Notes: generated by a model not told the origin, from the letters alone. Shown: positions 1-10,466, counted from the stretch's first letter. The stretch: DNA of 64,000 nucleotides from an uncultured Paracoccaceae bacterium (GCA_947499715.1 CANMPL010000004.1:62001-126000), one strand, 5' to 3'. Program-made: numbers and translations.

Positions 1-802
1 CGGCAAGGCCCTGCCGCACCAGCGCCCGGTTGACGCCCACCAAGGGAGCGACATCGGCCACCGTCGCCAGTGCCACCAGATCCAAAAGCGCAATCAGATC
101 CGGCCCCTTTTCGCCTTGCGCCTTCAGTTGCCGGTTCGCCTCTACCAGCATCAAGAACACGACCCCCGCCGCGCAAAGATGCGCCAACGCCCCGTCTTCA
201 TCCTGCCGGTTGGGATTAACGACGGCCAGTGCATCGGGCAGCGTCTCTCCGCCCAGATGGTGATCCAGAACAATGACGTCCGCACCTTCGGCGGCAGCAA
301 TCGGTCCATGCGACAGCGTTCCGCAATCGACGCAAATGATCAGATCATGGCCCTTGGCAAGGCTGGCCATCGCCTCGTCATTGGGGCCGTATCCCTCGTC
401 GATGCGGTCAGGAATATAAAGCGTCGCGCGATGGCCCATGTCCCGCAACCAAGAGATCAGCAGCGCCGCAGATGATCCGCCATCCACGTCGTAATCGGCA
501 AAAATCGCGATTTTTTCAGACTTGCTGATGGCGGTCAGAAATCGTGCGGCCGCTTTGACCATGTCACGCAAGTCAGCAGGATCTGGCAGCAGGTCGCGCA
601 AAGTGGGGCTGAGAAAGGCCTGCGCTTCTTGCGGGGCAACGCCTCGCCGCACCAACGTCCGGCACAGCGGTCCGGGCAGGCCCGTTTCCTGTGCCATCGC
701 CTCTGACAAACGGTCCTCATCGCCGCCCGGCCCAACCCAGCGGCGGCCCGTGGCAGAGGTTTCAACATTCAAAAATGCGGGCATATCTGGCATATCTTTC
801 AT
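1..802 (-). CDS. recJ: Single-stranded-DNA-specific exonuclease RecJ (C-terminal part beyond window edge)
   Basis: Reverse-strand translation, open to the window edge, contains VIVLDHHLGGETLPDALAVVNPN and ADVAPLVGVNRALVRQGLA, typical RecJ DHH-family motifs; not in the ORF track because it is truncated. Confidence 0.9.
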   Translation of the reverse strand, partial: MKDMPDMPAFLNVETSATGRRWVGPGGDEDRLSEAMAQETGLPGPLCRTLVRRGVAPQEAQAFLSPTLRDLLPDPADLRDMVKAAARFLTAISKSEKIAIFADYDVDGGSSAALLISWLRDMGHRATLYIPDRIDEGYGPNDEAMASLAKGHDLIICVDCGTLSHGPIAAAEGADVIVLDHHLGGETLPDALAVVNPNRQDEDGALAHLCAAGVVFLMLVEANRQLKAQGEKGPDLIALLDLVALATVADVAPLVGVNRALVRQGLA

Positions 803-888
803 TGCCTGCCACCATATCCGGTGTCAGCCTGCTATGCTACCCGCACTTTCTTTTGAATGAAAATATGCCCGCCGGAGGCACCCCAAAC

Positions 889-1854
889 TCAATTCACCGG
901 GTTACGATAGATCATGTGGCGCACCGATCCGGTCTTGGACCGCATCAAGATGGTCTCAGCGGTCACAAAGCCGACCTCACGTTTGATCCCCGGCAAAAGA
1001 GAGCCATCCGTGACGCCTGTTGCGGCGAAGATCACATCACCTGTGACCATATCATCGCGGGTATAAACCCGGTCGAAATTTGTGATCCCGGCCTTGGACG
1101 CACGCCCACGCTCATCATCATTGCGAAACAGCAGTTTGCCAAAGATCTGTCCGCCCATGCATTTCAACGCGGCAGCAGCCAACACGCCTTCGGGCGCGCC
1201 GCCTGATCCCATATACATGTCGATACCGGTTTTCGTAGGTTCGGCACAATGCATGACACCGGCCACATCGCCATCGGTAATCAACCGGATTGCAGCGCCC
1301 GTGCTGCGCAGCTCTGCGATCATGTCCTCGTGCCGGGGACGCTCTAGCACACAAACGGTAATGTCTTCTGTCGAACATCCCTTTGCAGCCGCCAATGCGC
1401 TGACCCGTTCGGACGGCGACATCGTCAGCGTAACGACACCCGGTTTGAATCCTGGACCAATCGCCAATTTGTCCATGTAGACGTCCGGTGCATGCAGCAT
1501 CGACCCGCGCGGCCCCATGGCAATGACGGCCAGCGCATTCGGCATGTCCTTGGCGGTCAGCGTCGTGCCTTCAAGCGGATCCAGCGCGATATCCACGCCA
1601 GGGCCTTTCCCGGTGCCCACCTCTTCGCCGATAAAAAGCATCGGTGCTTCATCGCGCTCGCCTTCGCCGATGACCACAACACCTGCGATATCCAACCGGT
1701 TCAACTGCGTGCGCATCGCGTCAACCGCCGCTTGGTCCGCGGCTTTCTCATCCCCGCGGCCGATCAAATAGGCGCAGGCAATCGCCGCAGCTTCAGAGAC
1801 ACGGGCAAGGCCCAGCGAAAGTGTACGGTCATTAAAATCGGGGGCTTTGGCCAT
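889..1854 (-). CDS. glpX: Class II fructose-1,6-bisphosphatase (GlpX)
   Basis: MAKAPDFNDRTLSLGLARVSEAAAIAC...VVIGEGERDEAPMLFIGEEVG...DIALDPLEGTTLTA, GlpX signature. Confidence 0.95.
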   Translation of the reverse strand: MAKAPDFNDRTLSLGLARVSEAAAIACAYLIGRGDEKAADQAAVDAMRTQLNRLDIAGVVVIGEGERDEAPMLFIGEEVGTGKGPGVDIALDPLEGTTLTAKDMPNALAVIAMGPRGSMLHAPDVYMDKLAIGPGFKPGVVTLTMSPSERVSALAAAKGCSTEDITVCVLERPRHEDMIAELRSTGAAIRLITDGDVAGVMHCAEPTKTGIDMYMGSGGAPEGVLAAAALKCMGGQIFGKLLFRNDDERGRASKAGITNFDRVYTRDDMVTGDVIFAATGVTDGSLLPGIKREVGFVTAETILMRSKTGSVRHMIYRNPVN

Positions 1855-1972
1855 GGTCAGGGTCCTTTATGCAGTCCCCTGACCTAAACCCTCCGCAGCC
1901 ACAAACCTCAAGGCTGTTTGCGCTAAACCTTACCGCAAGGCCCCCGAATTTTCGTCGAAAATGCGCGTCCGC

Positions 1973-3259
1973 TCAGACCGCTTCGATCCGGATCGCCACT
2001 GGATTGCCGGTGACAACGCCGGTTTTTGCAAAAGCTGTAATCGCTTCATCAAGGCTCGACCGGGTGGTTTTATGCGTCACGATCAACACCGGGGCTGCGG
2101 CGTCGTCGTGATCGTATTGCCGCATCCGATCAATCGAAATACCTGCATCCCCCAAGGCCGTCGCGACCTTGGCCAAAGCACCCGGCTTATCCACCAATTG
2201 CAGGCGCAGATAATATGGCGCCGCGACCGACCCCTGCGCCGCGCGGGCCTTGCGCAGGCCCTTTGCGGGTTGGCCAAACACGCAGCCGCGCGTGCCACGG
2301 GCAATATCCATCACATCACCCATTACGGCACTCGCGGTTGGGCCTTCGCCCGCACCGGGTCCGCGCAACACGATCTGGTCAACTGAATCGCCTTCTAGCA
2401 CCACCATATTGGTGCCGCCCTGCAATTGTCCCAACGGTGACCGTTCCGGCACCAGACAAGGCGACATCCGCTGTTCCAGCCCACGACCCGTCATCTGCGC
2501 CACACCAAGCAGCTTGATCTTATAACCCATGTCGGCGGCACGGTTGATATCTTCGATGGTGACCGATCCGATGCCTTCCAGCGCGACAGAGCCGAAATCG
2601 ACCTGCGTCCCAAAGGCAATTGACGACAGGATCGCAAGCTTGTGCCCGGCATCAATCCCGCCCACGTCCAATTCTGGATCGGCTTCCAGAAATCCGAGCT
2701 GATTGGCCTCATCAAAGACCGCTTCATAGCTCAGACCCGCATCCTGCATCCGGGTCAGGATATAGTTGCAGCTGCCGTTCATCACGCCCATGACGCGGGT
2801 GATTTCATTCCCGGCAAGGCCCTCTGTCAGCGCCTTCACGACCGGAATGCCGCCGGCCACCGCTGCTTCATACCGGATCACCCGGGCCTTATCTTCGGCC
2901 AGCTCTGCCAAGGCCTGCCCGTGAATCGCCAACATCGCCTTATTGGCCGTGACGACGTCCTTTCCGGCCTTAAGCGCGGCCTCTGTCGCGTCCTTGGCCG
3001 GGCCCTCATCACCGCCGATCAGCTCGACAAAAACGTCAACGTCATCGCGCGTTGCCACGGCCACGGCATCGTCTTCCCAGACGTAACCCGACAAATCCAC
3101 GTCGCGATTCTTGCCCTTGCTGCGGGCTGTGACGGCCGTGATCTCAACCGCGCGACCCGCACGAAGGGCCAGCAGATCCGCCTGTTGTTGGACAATTTTC
3201 ACAACCCCCACACCGACGGTGCCCAGTCCTGCAATGCCAAGGCGCAATGGTTTTGTCAT
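1973..3259 (-). CDS. hom: Homoserine dehydrogenase
   Basis: MTKPLRLGIAGLGTVGVGVVKI N-terminal Rossmann fold, GIPVVKALTEGLAGN, MNGSCNYILT motif, C-terminal ACT-like region. Confidence 0.95.
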   Translation of the reverse strand: MTKPLRLGIAGLGTVGVGVVKIVQQQADLLALRAGRAVEITAVTARSKGKNRDVDLSGYVWEDDAVAVATRDDVDVFVELIGGDEGPAKDATEAALKAGKDVVTANKAMLAIHGQALAELAEDKARVIRYEAAVAGGIPVVKALTEGLAGNEITRVMGVMNGSCNYILTRMQDAGLSYEAVFDEANQLGFLEADPELDVGGIDAGHKLAILSSIAFGTQVDFGSVALEGIGSVTIEDINRAADMGYKIKLLGVAQMTGRGLEQRMSPCLVPERSPLGQLQGGTNMVVLEGDSVDQIVLRGPGAGEGPTASAVMGDVMDIARGTRGCVFGQPAKGLRKARAAQGSVAAPYYLRLQLVDKPGALAKVATALGDAGISIDRMRQYDHDDAAAPVLIVTHKTTRSSLDEAITAFAKTGVVTGNPVAIRIEAV

Positions 3260-3312
3260 AGGGGGCTCCGGGTCTGAATACGTTTGAGCGTCTCGTTAGC
3301 GAAAAGGGGGGG

Positions 3313-3606
3313 CTACCGCAACGGGGCGGTTGCAATGCCTGTCTGCATTCGGGTGCGCGTGGGTGCGTCGATAATTGTGCCGCGCAATCGGGCCGCCCGC
3401 GCCTGAAGTGCGGCCAACCTGCCGTCGATACCATCTGTGGGTGGCAATTCCGTGGCTTGCGACTGTGCCGCCGCCAAGATCCCACCAAGGGGCACCAGCG
3501 TTGGATAGTCGGCCCGCGCGGCTTCTGCGCTCACCCGGTTTTCCAAGGCTGGAAACGGCGCGCAGGCGCTGGCCAATAGCAGCATCAAGGGGAGGGCATT
3601 GCGCAA
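3313..3606 (-). CDS. Small putative lipoprotein
   Basis: Signal peptide with lipobox-like LLASAC near the N-terminus. Confidence 0.6.
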   Translation of the reverse strand: MRNALPLMLLLASACAPFPALENRVSAEAARADYPTLVPLGGILAAAQSQATELPPTDGIDGRLAALQARAARLRGTIIDAPTRTRMQTGIATAPLR

Positions 3607-3714
3607 GTCATTTGGTCCATTTGTCGCCTGCGCGGACCATAGCTGCGCTGCGACAAAGGGGAAAGCCCGCCATTAATGCTTTTCAAATGAACGCCTGTTC
3701 AGTTAGATGGCAAT

Positions 3715-4302
3715 ATGGCGCGTAAACAAGGCTCTCACTCTGACATTACCGGCCCCAAGGTGCGGGACGCGGCCCTGCGGTTGATCGCGCAGCATGGCTA
3801 TGCCGCCGTGTCCATGCGCCAGATCGCGGCTGAGGTCGGCGTGCAGGCTGGCGCGCTTTATAACTACATCGCCGACAAGCAATCCTTGCTGTTTGAACTG
3901 ATGCAAAGCCATATGGACGCCGTTCTTGGTGCCGTCGCTGCCGAAGATCTGGGCGGTGACCCGGTCACAGCCTTGGAACGGTTCACGCGTTTTCATATTC
4001 AGTTTCACCTGCCGCGAAGGGATCAGGTGTTTTTGTCCTATATGGAGCTGCGCAACCTCGACCCCGACAACTTTGCCCAGATCGAAGCCATGCGCCGCCA
4101 GTATGAAGACACGTTGGAAACCATCCTCAAGTCAGGTGTCGCCAGCGGGGCCTTTGCCGTGACCGATACCCGTGTCGCGACGCTTGGGCTGATTGCGCTG
4201 CTCACAGGTATTACCAATTGGTATGATCCGAATGGGCGGCTGGATATCGACGCGGTGCAAGAGATCTATACCGAACTCGTCCGCAAGGCGGTCGCGTCGT
4301 GA
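3715..4302 (+). CDS. TetR/AcrR family transcriptional regulator
   Basis: N-terminal HTH: ALRLIAQHGYAAVSMRQIAAEVGVQAGALYNYIADKQSLL. Confidence 0.9.
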   Translation: MARKQGSHSDITGPKVRDAALRLIAQHGYAAVSMRQIAAEVGVQAGALYNYIADKQSLLFELMQSHMDAVLGAVAAEDLGGDPVTALERFTRFHIQFHLPRRDQVFLSYMELRNLDPDNFAQIEAMRRQYEDTLETILKSGVASGAFAVTDTRVATLGLIALLTGITNWYDPNGRLDIDAVQEIYTELVRKAVAS

Positions 4303-4430
4303 TTGTCTGCACCGCTCGCTCTTAAATCTTCACACCAAGTGACGTTTGATACCCTGCAATCGGTCGCAATTGGGCAAGCCAAGTCATCGGGCATATCCCA
4401 ATTTATGCAAAACAATCAGGGAGAAGCGGC

Positions 4431-5375
4431 ATGAAAGTCGGGTTTATTGGTCTGGGCAATGTCGGCGCAAAGCTGGCCGGCAGCCTGTTGCGCAACGGGC
4501 ATGATTTGGTGGTCTATGATCTGGACCCGGCCCTTGTGCAGGTCTTTACTGACCGCGGTGCCGTCGCGGGCGACGGGCCTGCCCAGCTGATGCGCGATTG
4601 CGAGGCGGTCGTGACCTGCCTGCCATCCCCCGCCGCTTGCGAGGCTGTCGTGACAGACATGCTGCCAGAGGTTGCCCCCGGCAAGATCTGGATGGAAATG
4701 TCGACGACGGATGCCGAAGACGTGGCCCGGCTTGGCGCGCTGGTGACGGCAAAGGGTGGGGCGGCGGTCGAATGCCCGGTCTCTGGCGGTTGCCATCGCG
4801 CAGACACCGGCAACATCAGCATCTTTGCGGGCTGTGATCGCGCCACATTCGAACGGGTGCTGCCATTGCTGACAACCCTTGGCCGCCGCGTGCTCCACAC
4901 CGGAGAGATGGGCACCGCCAGCAAACTCAAGGTCATGACCAATTATTTGGCCACCGCCAACCTGCTGACCCTTTGCGAAGCCTTGGTGACGATGAAGGCC
5001 GCAGGCCTTGATCTGGCAACAACCTATGAGGCGATCAAGATCAGCTCTGGCACCTCATTTGTGCATGAAACCGAAAGCCAGATGATCCTGAACGGGTGCC
5101 GCGACATCAACTTCACCATGGATTTGGTCAAGAAAGATATCGGCCTTTTTGACGACATCGCCCGTGCGCATGACGTGCCATTGGAAATCAGCCCACTGAT
5201 GGTGTCGATCTTTGAGGACGGCATCAAACGCTTTGGCCCGCGTGCGCAGTCAGACGACATCATCCGCCGTCTGGAAGAGGCGACAGGCCTTGATATCACG
5301 GCGCCCGGATTTCCATCCGAGATGATTGATGATGAACCCGAAGAACCGGGTTATGAGGTCGTGCCACCGCGCTGA
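4431..5375 (+). CDS. NAD(P)-dependent beta-hydroxyacid dehydrogenase (3-hydroxyisobutyrate dehydrogenase family)
   Basis: MKVGFIGLGNVGAKLAGSLLRNGHDLVVYD...CPVSGG...GTASKLKVMTNYL family motifs. Confidence 0.85.
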   Translation: MKVGFIGLGNVGAKLAGSLLRNGHDLVVYDLDPALVQVFTDRGAVAGDGPAQLMRDCEAVVTCLPSPAACEAVVTDMLPEVAPGKIWMEMSTTDAEDVARLGALVTAKGGAAVECPVSGGCHRADTGNISIFAGCDRATFERVLPLLTTLGRRVLHTGEMGTASKLKVMTNYLATANLLTLCEALVTMKAAGLDLATTYEAIKISSGTSFVHETESQMILNGCRDINFTMDLVKKDIGLFDDIARAHDVPLEISPLMVSIFEDGIKRFGPRAQSDDIIRRLEEATGLDITAPGFPSEMIDDEPEEPGYEVVPPR

Positions 5376-5428
5376 TGCTGGCAATCCCCGTAGCAACGAC
5401 GTAAACCGCTCAAAAGCGGGGGCAATCC

Positions 5429-5920
5429 ATGTTTCAACCAGACCAAGACGGCATCTATGCACGCGTGCCTGTGGCGCCATCACGGCGCATGCTGGCGATG
5501 ATCATTCTTTACGGCCTTGGCGCATTTGTCCTCTATCTGTCTTTCAACGGCTTATCTGGCATTGGCGGATCTGTGATCATGATCGCGCTGGCCGCCGGGT
5601 GTTTTTGGGCGGGCGAACAGATGCGGCGATCCGCCGGGGTTGAGGTTGTGTTGACCGACAACGGGGTTGAGACAAGCGAGGGCCTGATGCTGGCGCAGAT
5701 GGACAATATCCAACTGGTGAACCGTGGTGCTTTGGCCGCAAAACCCTCGACCGGGTTCACGCTTGTGCTGAAAACGCCGCAACCCCGAACGTGGCGTCCG
5801 GGGTTGTGGTGGCGGATTGGTCGCCGTGTCGGAATTGGCGGCATTACTGGCGCGGGGGCCACGAAATTCATGGCCGAACAAATCGCGCTGCGGATCGATG
5901 CGCGCGACAGTTCAGATTAG
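5429..5920 (+). CDS. Hypothetical membrane protein
   Basis: Two hydrophobic segments near the N-terminus; conserved family not recognised. Confidence 0.55.
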   Translation: MFQPDQDGIYARVPVAPSRRMLAMIILYGLGAFVLYLSFNGLSGIGGSVIMIALAAGCFWAGEQMRRSAGVEVVLTDNGVETSEGLMLAQMDNIQLVNRGALAAKPSTGFTLVLKTPQPRTWRPGLWWRIGRRVGIGGITGAGATKFMAEQIALRIDARDSSD

Positions 5921-6528
5921 CACAATTCTTTGGTTGGATCCTCGGTCGGATCGTTGTTCCAGCACAAAGACGACGTAAAGCGCGGGCTGATCACGGTGAA
6001 TGTCTCCATCTCAAAGCTGTTCAGCGAGGTCGCCAGAACCGGCTCATAGGGCGGGTCGTATTCTGTCCAGGTTTCGACAAGGATCGCGCGCTCACCATCA
6101 CTCAACGGCGGCAAGCGGCTCCCCAGGGCGCGGATGTCGGCCGTCGTCAGGGTTGGTTTTGTCGAATTGCGGGTCCGTGACCAACGCCGATGAAAGTGCT
6201 CATTCCCGTTGCCGTGGACGTGATAGTAAAAGACGGTCACCCGAAGTTCGGGGCTGTCGTCATGCAGCGTCAAAAACTCCAGCAGATCGCGGGTACCATC
6301 CAAGTAGGCACCGTTCACATACCCAGATTCGCGGCTCAGCATGTCGGCGATTGTCAGGCCAGCCTTTTCGGCGATCGCTTCCGTGCGATAGGCATCAAAA
6401 TAGACCAGCGTCGACAGAAACGCCCAGGACAAAAGCGGCACCATCAGCAGCGTTTCGACCGCGACGCTTCCGTCCTCATCATTGCGCCATTTGCGCCAGG
6501 CGCGTGTCAGAGCAGAATTGCGGATCAT
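5917..6528 (-). CDS. TadE/TadG-like pilus assembly membrane protein
   Basis: RNDEDGSVAVETLLMVPLLSWAFLSTLVYFDAYR, TadE-like N-terminal helix. Confidence 0.75.
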   Translation of the reverse strand: MIRNSALTRAWRKWRNDEDGSVAVETLLMVPLLSWAFLSTLVYFDAYRTEAIAEKAGLTIADMLSRESGYVNGAYLDGTRDLLEFLTLHDDSPELRVTVFYYHVHGNGNEHFHRRWSRTRNSTKPTLTTADIRALGSRLPPLSDGERAILVETWTEYDPPYEPVLATSLNSFEMETFTVISPRFTSSLCWNNDPTEDPTKELC

Positions 6529-7073
6529 TTGAATGGCTCCATCACGTAAGAGGACGTCGCAACAAGTGCATAGGCGCCGCCACTTTTCTTTGGAATGGCT
6601 TTACCCAGACCAGAGGTCGGCAGCATCGGATCAAACAGCACGCAGGCGCGCAGGATCATCAGCTCGTTGTTGTCGCCTGTGTTGTTGAACGTCACCGCGG
6701 GTTGGTTGACGACGCTGCGATCGACGCAGTCGATTGCACCAATATTCGCAAAGGCCCGTGGTTCGCGCACCAACATTTCAAGCCGAATGTTGTCGAGGCA
6801 ATCAGGAATAATGCTGGCGGCTTCACAGATCCGTGCCGACAAGATGTCATTGGTGGGGTCAGGGATCCGACCAATGCGCACTTCGCGCACGGTCACATCC
6901 AGACCACGTTCCAGCATCACATGCCGCGTTGACAACACACCGCCCTCATAGGCCGAAGTGAACAGGATCAGATAGAACGGCAGGATCAGAATAAATTCCA
7001 ACGTGCCAGACCCGTCCTCTTCTGTGCGAAACGCGCGCAAGCGGCCCGCAAGCTTGGTAACAATCCGCATCAT
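6525..7073 (-). CDS. TadE-like pilus assembly protein
   Basis: FRTEEDGSGTLEFILILPFYLILFTSAYEGG, TadE-like N-terminus; start overlaps upstream gene stop. Confidence 0.75.
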   Translation of the reverse strand: MMRIVTKLAGRLRAFRTEEDGSGTLEFILILPFYLILFTSAYEGGVLSTRHVMLERGLDVTVREVRIGRIPDPTNDILSARICEAASIIPDCLDNIRLEMLVREPRAFANIGAIDCVDRSVVNQPAVTFNNTGDNNELMILRACVLFDPMLPTSGLGKAIPKKSGGAYALVATSSYVMEPFK

Positions 7074-8707
7074 TGGGTCAACCTCAGGTCTGTAATCTGC
7101 TCGGCGATGGCTTCGAAAATGGCGACAAGCTCATCGCCACTTGTGGCTTTGTAAAAGCTTGGCCCAGACGCACAGGCCTGAAGGGCCGCCTTGCCGCGCG
7201 CATCTTCTGCGGCACTGCTGGTGTCGGTTCCCATTGCAATTGTGAAGATGGTCACATTGTTTTCGGGCTTTTTGGCTTCGGTGCACATGTTGGCCATCAG
7301 CGTGTCACCAAGTGTGGCGTCATACTTTGGGTTGCCGTATCCACCAATCCATTCCCAGAATTGCTCGTAGTGCTTATCGGTCCGGTAGAAGTACTGATAG
7401 GTTTCCTTTGCCCAATGCGCACGTTTGCTGGGCGTATCATATAGTTCATCATTCAGCCGATAGCTGCTGTCATTTTGGCCATCCGACATAAGAACAACAT
7501 ACTTGATAGTGGCGCCAAGCGCGGCATTGTTGGAATTGTAGGGCGCAGGACGCGTTGCAAACGCAGGGTCACGCATTGATGCGGGCAGTGCCAACAGCTC
7601 GTCATTCAACGAAGAGTCCAGGAGCGCCAGACCCCACTTCAGACCAAGGAAGATCGACGTTCCAGAACGTGGCTGGAACAAATCAATGTTGTCCTTCAAC
7701 AGGTCCGCGTTCTGCGTCAGGGGAATGATACGCTCATACTCCTGTTGCGGGCAAACGGGCTGGTTCAACTGTGGAGAGATTTGAGAGCTGCTGCGCGCAT
7801 TATATTGCGCGATGGTGAATTCGTTGTCGGATACGCCATCTCCGTCAAAATCATAGGCTTGGTTGAACTGATAGTGTTGCGCTTGCTCAAGCGGTGTCGA
7901 GTCGTCGATAGACAGGGTGTTGTATGCCGCATTCGGAAATTCGATGCAGTGAGAAAAATCATGAACCTGATTGACGTTGAACTGCGCCATCAATTCTGGC
8001 CCGGCATTCACGTGTTCAGAGTAGGGGACAAGACTGACTGATATCCGGTCGGCATTTTCCGCCGTCAGCAGTGCATCGACGAACGCAGATGAAGCCTCTT
8101 TGAGGCGCTCCATCCGGGTCACGCCGCCAGAGCCGGGGATCTCGTAGCGCATGGAGCCCGATACGTCGAGGATCAACGATATTTCGATGTTGCCAACACC
8201 TTCAACAGCTGTCGAAGCTGCGACGGCGGTCATTTCGTCGGTGCCGATCAAGCGCAGAAAGAACGTATCCAGTGTCATTTGACCGCCGGCCGTCACTTCG
8301 CGGTAATTGGTACCGTCTCCCGATACAGTCGGTGTGCCAACAAGTTCGTTGTGGCAGTCGTTCGCTTCGCTCCAGTCACGCACGACTTGCGCGACCTCGT
8401 CATTGGTGCCGGACTGGTCAAGGTCAGCGCCCGCAAGCACGGCGTTGTCGATGCAACCCTGCAATTTCGCGCGCCGCGATTCGAACCGCATAAAGTCAAC
8501 GGCCATGCCGCCAAGGATCAGCATCAGGACCAACAGGAACAATGTAAGCACGATGACGCTTCCGTCTTCCTCTTTTCGGAATCGCTTGACCAAGGTTTGA
8601 AACTGGCGCGCCGCGGGCAGTGCTTTTGACATCATCATCGTTCTGTTCCCATCTACAAAGCGATCCACCGATTCCGACAACAATTGCCTGAAACGGGTTT
8701 TCGCCAC
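7070..8707 (-). CDS. TadG-like protein with von Willebrand factor A domain
   Basis: FRKEEDGSVIVLTLFLLVLMLILGGMAVDFMRFE (TadG-like) followed by a MIDAS-like SLILDVSGSMR. Confidence 0.8.
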   Translation of the reverse strand: MAKTRFRQLLSESVDRFVDGNRTMMMSKALPAARQFQTLVKRFRKEEDGSVIVLTLFLLVLMLILGGMAVDFMRFESRRAKLQGCIDNAVLAGADLDQSGTNDEVAQVVRDWSEANDCHNELVGTPTVSGDGTNYREVTAGGQMTLDTFFLRLIGTDEMTAVAASTAVEGVGNIEISLILDVSGSMRYEIPGSGGVTRMERLKEASSAFVDALLTAENADRISVSLVPYSEHVNAGPELMAQFNVNQVHDFSHCIEFPNAAYNTLSIDDSTPLEQAQHYQFNQAYDFDGDGVSDNEFTIAQYNARSSSQISPQLNQPVCPQQEYERIIPLTQNADLLKDNIDLFQPRSGTSIFLGLKWGLALLDSSLNDELLALPASMRDPAFATRPAPYNSNNAALGATIKYVVLMSDGQNDSSYRLNDELYDTPSKRAHWAKETYQYFYRTDKHYEQFWEWIGGYGNPKYDATLGDTLMANMCTEAKKPENNVTIFTIAMGTDTSSAAEDARGKAALQACASGPSFYKATSGDELVAIFEAIAEQITDLRLTQ

Positions 8708-8989
8708 GTGCTGTTAGAACATTTGCCTGTGTCCGAATTTGGGCGAAAGAGGGGCGAATTCGCAGTGATTGTCTTGGGGCCGGTAACCAATCCGGCCATT
8801 GCCCGCATCAGTGTTCTTGCCTTGCAAACAATCAGGACTGGGCGGTCGGCCTGCGGGATTTGGTCAGAACAGGCAAATTTACTGTTTGTCCGCGATTTGA
8901 TGAAAACTTGGGCAAAAGGGGCGAATCATTGTTACCCTTGGGTAGGCGCGCTTGGTAATGCGCCAGCTTTCAAATCAAAGGACACGCAA

Positions 8990-10432
8990 ATGGCCGCGAA
9001 AGATACTCAGGTTTCGGAACCCAGCTTCCGAGAATCCGTCGACATTATGTTTAATCGCGCAGTCGCGCTGATGGACCTCAGCCCTGGCCTTGAGAATAAG
9101 ATCAGGGTTTGTAACGCGACCTACACCGTGCGGTTTGGTGTGCGCCTGCGCGGCGACATCCACACATTCACCGGTTATCGCTCTGTCCATTCCGAACATA
9201 TGGAGCCGGTCAAAGGCGGGATCCGCTACGCAATGGGCGTCAATCAGGACGAGGTTGAGGCGCTCGCGGCACTGATGACCTACAAATGCGCACTGGTCGA
9301 AGCGCCCTTTGGTGGCTCCAAGGGCGGGCTTTGCATCGACCCGCGCGAATACGAAGAGCATGAATTGGAACAGATCACGCGCCGCTTTGCCTATGAATTG
9401 GCCAAACGCGACCTCATCAGCCCCAGCCAGAACGTGCCCGCACCCGATATGGGCACAGGCGAACGCGAAATGGCATGGATCGCCGACCAATATCGCCGGA
9501 TGAACACCACCGACATCAATTCGGCCGCCTGTGTGACAGGTAAGCCCGTAAATGCAGGCGGTATTCAGGGCCGGACAGAGGCGACGGGCAGGGGCGTGCA
9601 ATACGCTTTGCAAGAATTCTTCCGCCACCCCGAGGACATCGCTGCCGCAAATCTGACCGGCACGCTCGATGGCAAGCGCGTGATCGTGCAGGGCCTTGGC
9701 AACGTGGGCTATCACGCCGCCAAATTCCTGAGCGAAGAAGACGGGTGTAAGATCACTGGCATCATTGAACGCGACGGCGCGCTGCACGACGAAAGCGGCC
9801 TTGATGTTGAGGCGGTGCGCAGCTGGATCGCCAAACATGGCGGCGTGACGGGCTATCCCGATGCCAATCATCAGGCTGATGGTGCGTCCCTGATGGAACA
9901 GGAATGCGACATCCTGATCCCCGCAGCCCTTGAAGGCGTCATCAACCTGTCAAACGCCGACCGTATCAAGGCACCCTTGATTATTGAGGCCGCCAACGGC
10001 CCGGTGACGGCGGGCGCTGATGAAATCCTGCGCGAAAAGGGCTGTGTGATTATCCCCGACATGTATGCCAACGCGGGCGGTGTGACGGTCAGCTACTTTG
10101 AATGGGTCAAGAACCTCAGCCATATCCGTTTTGGCCGGATGCAACGCCGCGCCGAAGAAGCCCGGCACGAATTGATTGTCGCTGAACTCGAGCGTCTTGA
10201 CGAAATGCTCGAACATCGCTGGTCCATGACACCGAACTTCAAAGACAAATATCTGCGCGGCGCGGGAGAGTTGGAATTGGTCCGCTCCGGCCTGGATGAC
10301 ACCATGCGGGCGGCCTACCAATCCATGCGAGAGGTCTGGCACAGCCGCGACGATGTGCACGATTTGCGCACCGCCGCCTATCTTGTCTCGATCCGCAAGG
10401 TTGCTGACAGCTACAGGGCCAAAGGGCTCTGA
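8990..10432 (+). CDS. Glu/Leu/Phe/Val dehydrogenase (glutamate dehydrogenase)
   Basis: MEPVKGGIRYAMGVNQDEVEALAALMTYKCALVEAPFGGSKGGLCIDP...VIVQGLGNVGYHAAKFL; start chosen at MAAKDTQVSE rather than the longer ORF start at 8684. Confidence 0.92.
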   Translation: MAAKDTQVSEPSFRESVDIMFNRAVALMDLSPGLENKIRVCNATYTVRFGVRLRGDIHTFTGYRSVHSEHMEPVKGGIRYAMGVNQDEVEALAALMTYKCALVEAPFGGSKGGLCIDPREYEEHELEQITRRFAYELAKRDLISPSQNVPAPDMGTGEREMAWIADQYRRMNTTDINSAACVTGKPVNAGGIQGRTEATGRGVQYALQEFFRHPEDIAAANLTGTLDGKRVIVQGLGNVGYHAAKFLSEEDGCKITGIIERDGALHDESGLDVEAVRSWIAKHGGVTGYPDANHQADGASLMEQECDILIPAALEGVINLSNADRIKAPLIIEAANGPVTAGADEILREKGCVIIPDMYANAGGVTVSYFEWVKNLSHIRFGRMQRRAEEARHELIVAELERLDEMLEHRWSMTPNFKDKYLRGAGELELVRSGLDDTMRAAYQSMREVWHSRDDVHDLRTAAYLVSIRKVADSYRAKGL

Positions 10433-10466
10433 CCGCGCCCTCGCGCAGCAGATTGCAAAAACCTCC

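Noticed and set aside
8684-8989. N-terminal extension of the glutamate dehydrogenase ORF
   Set aside because: Overlaps the divergent tadG-like start and repeat-containing promoter region; the sequence is not dehydrogenase-like until MAAKDTQVSE.
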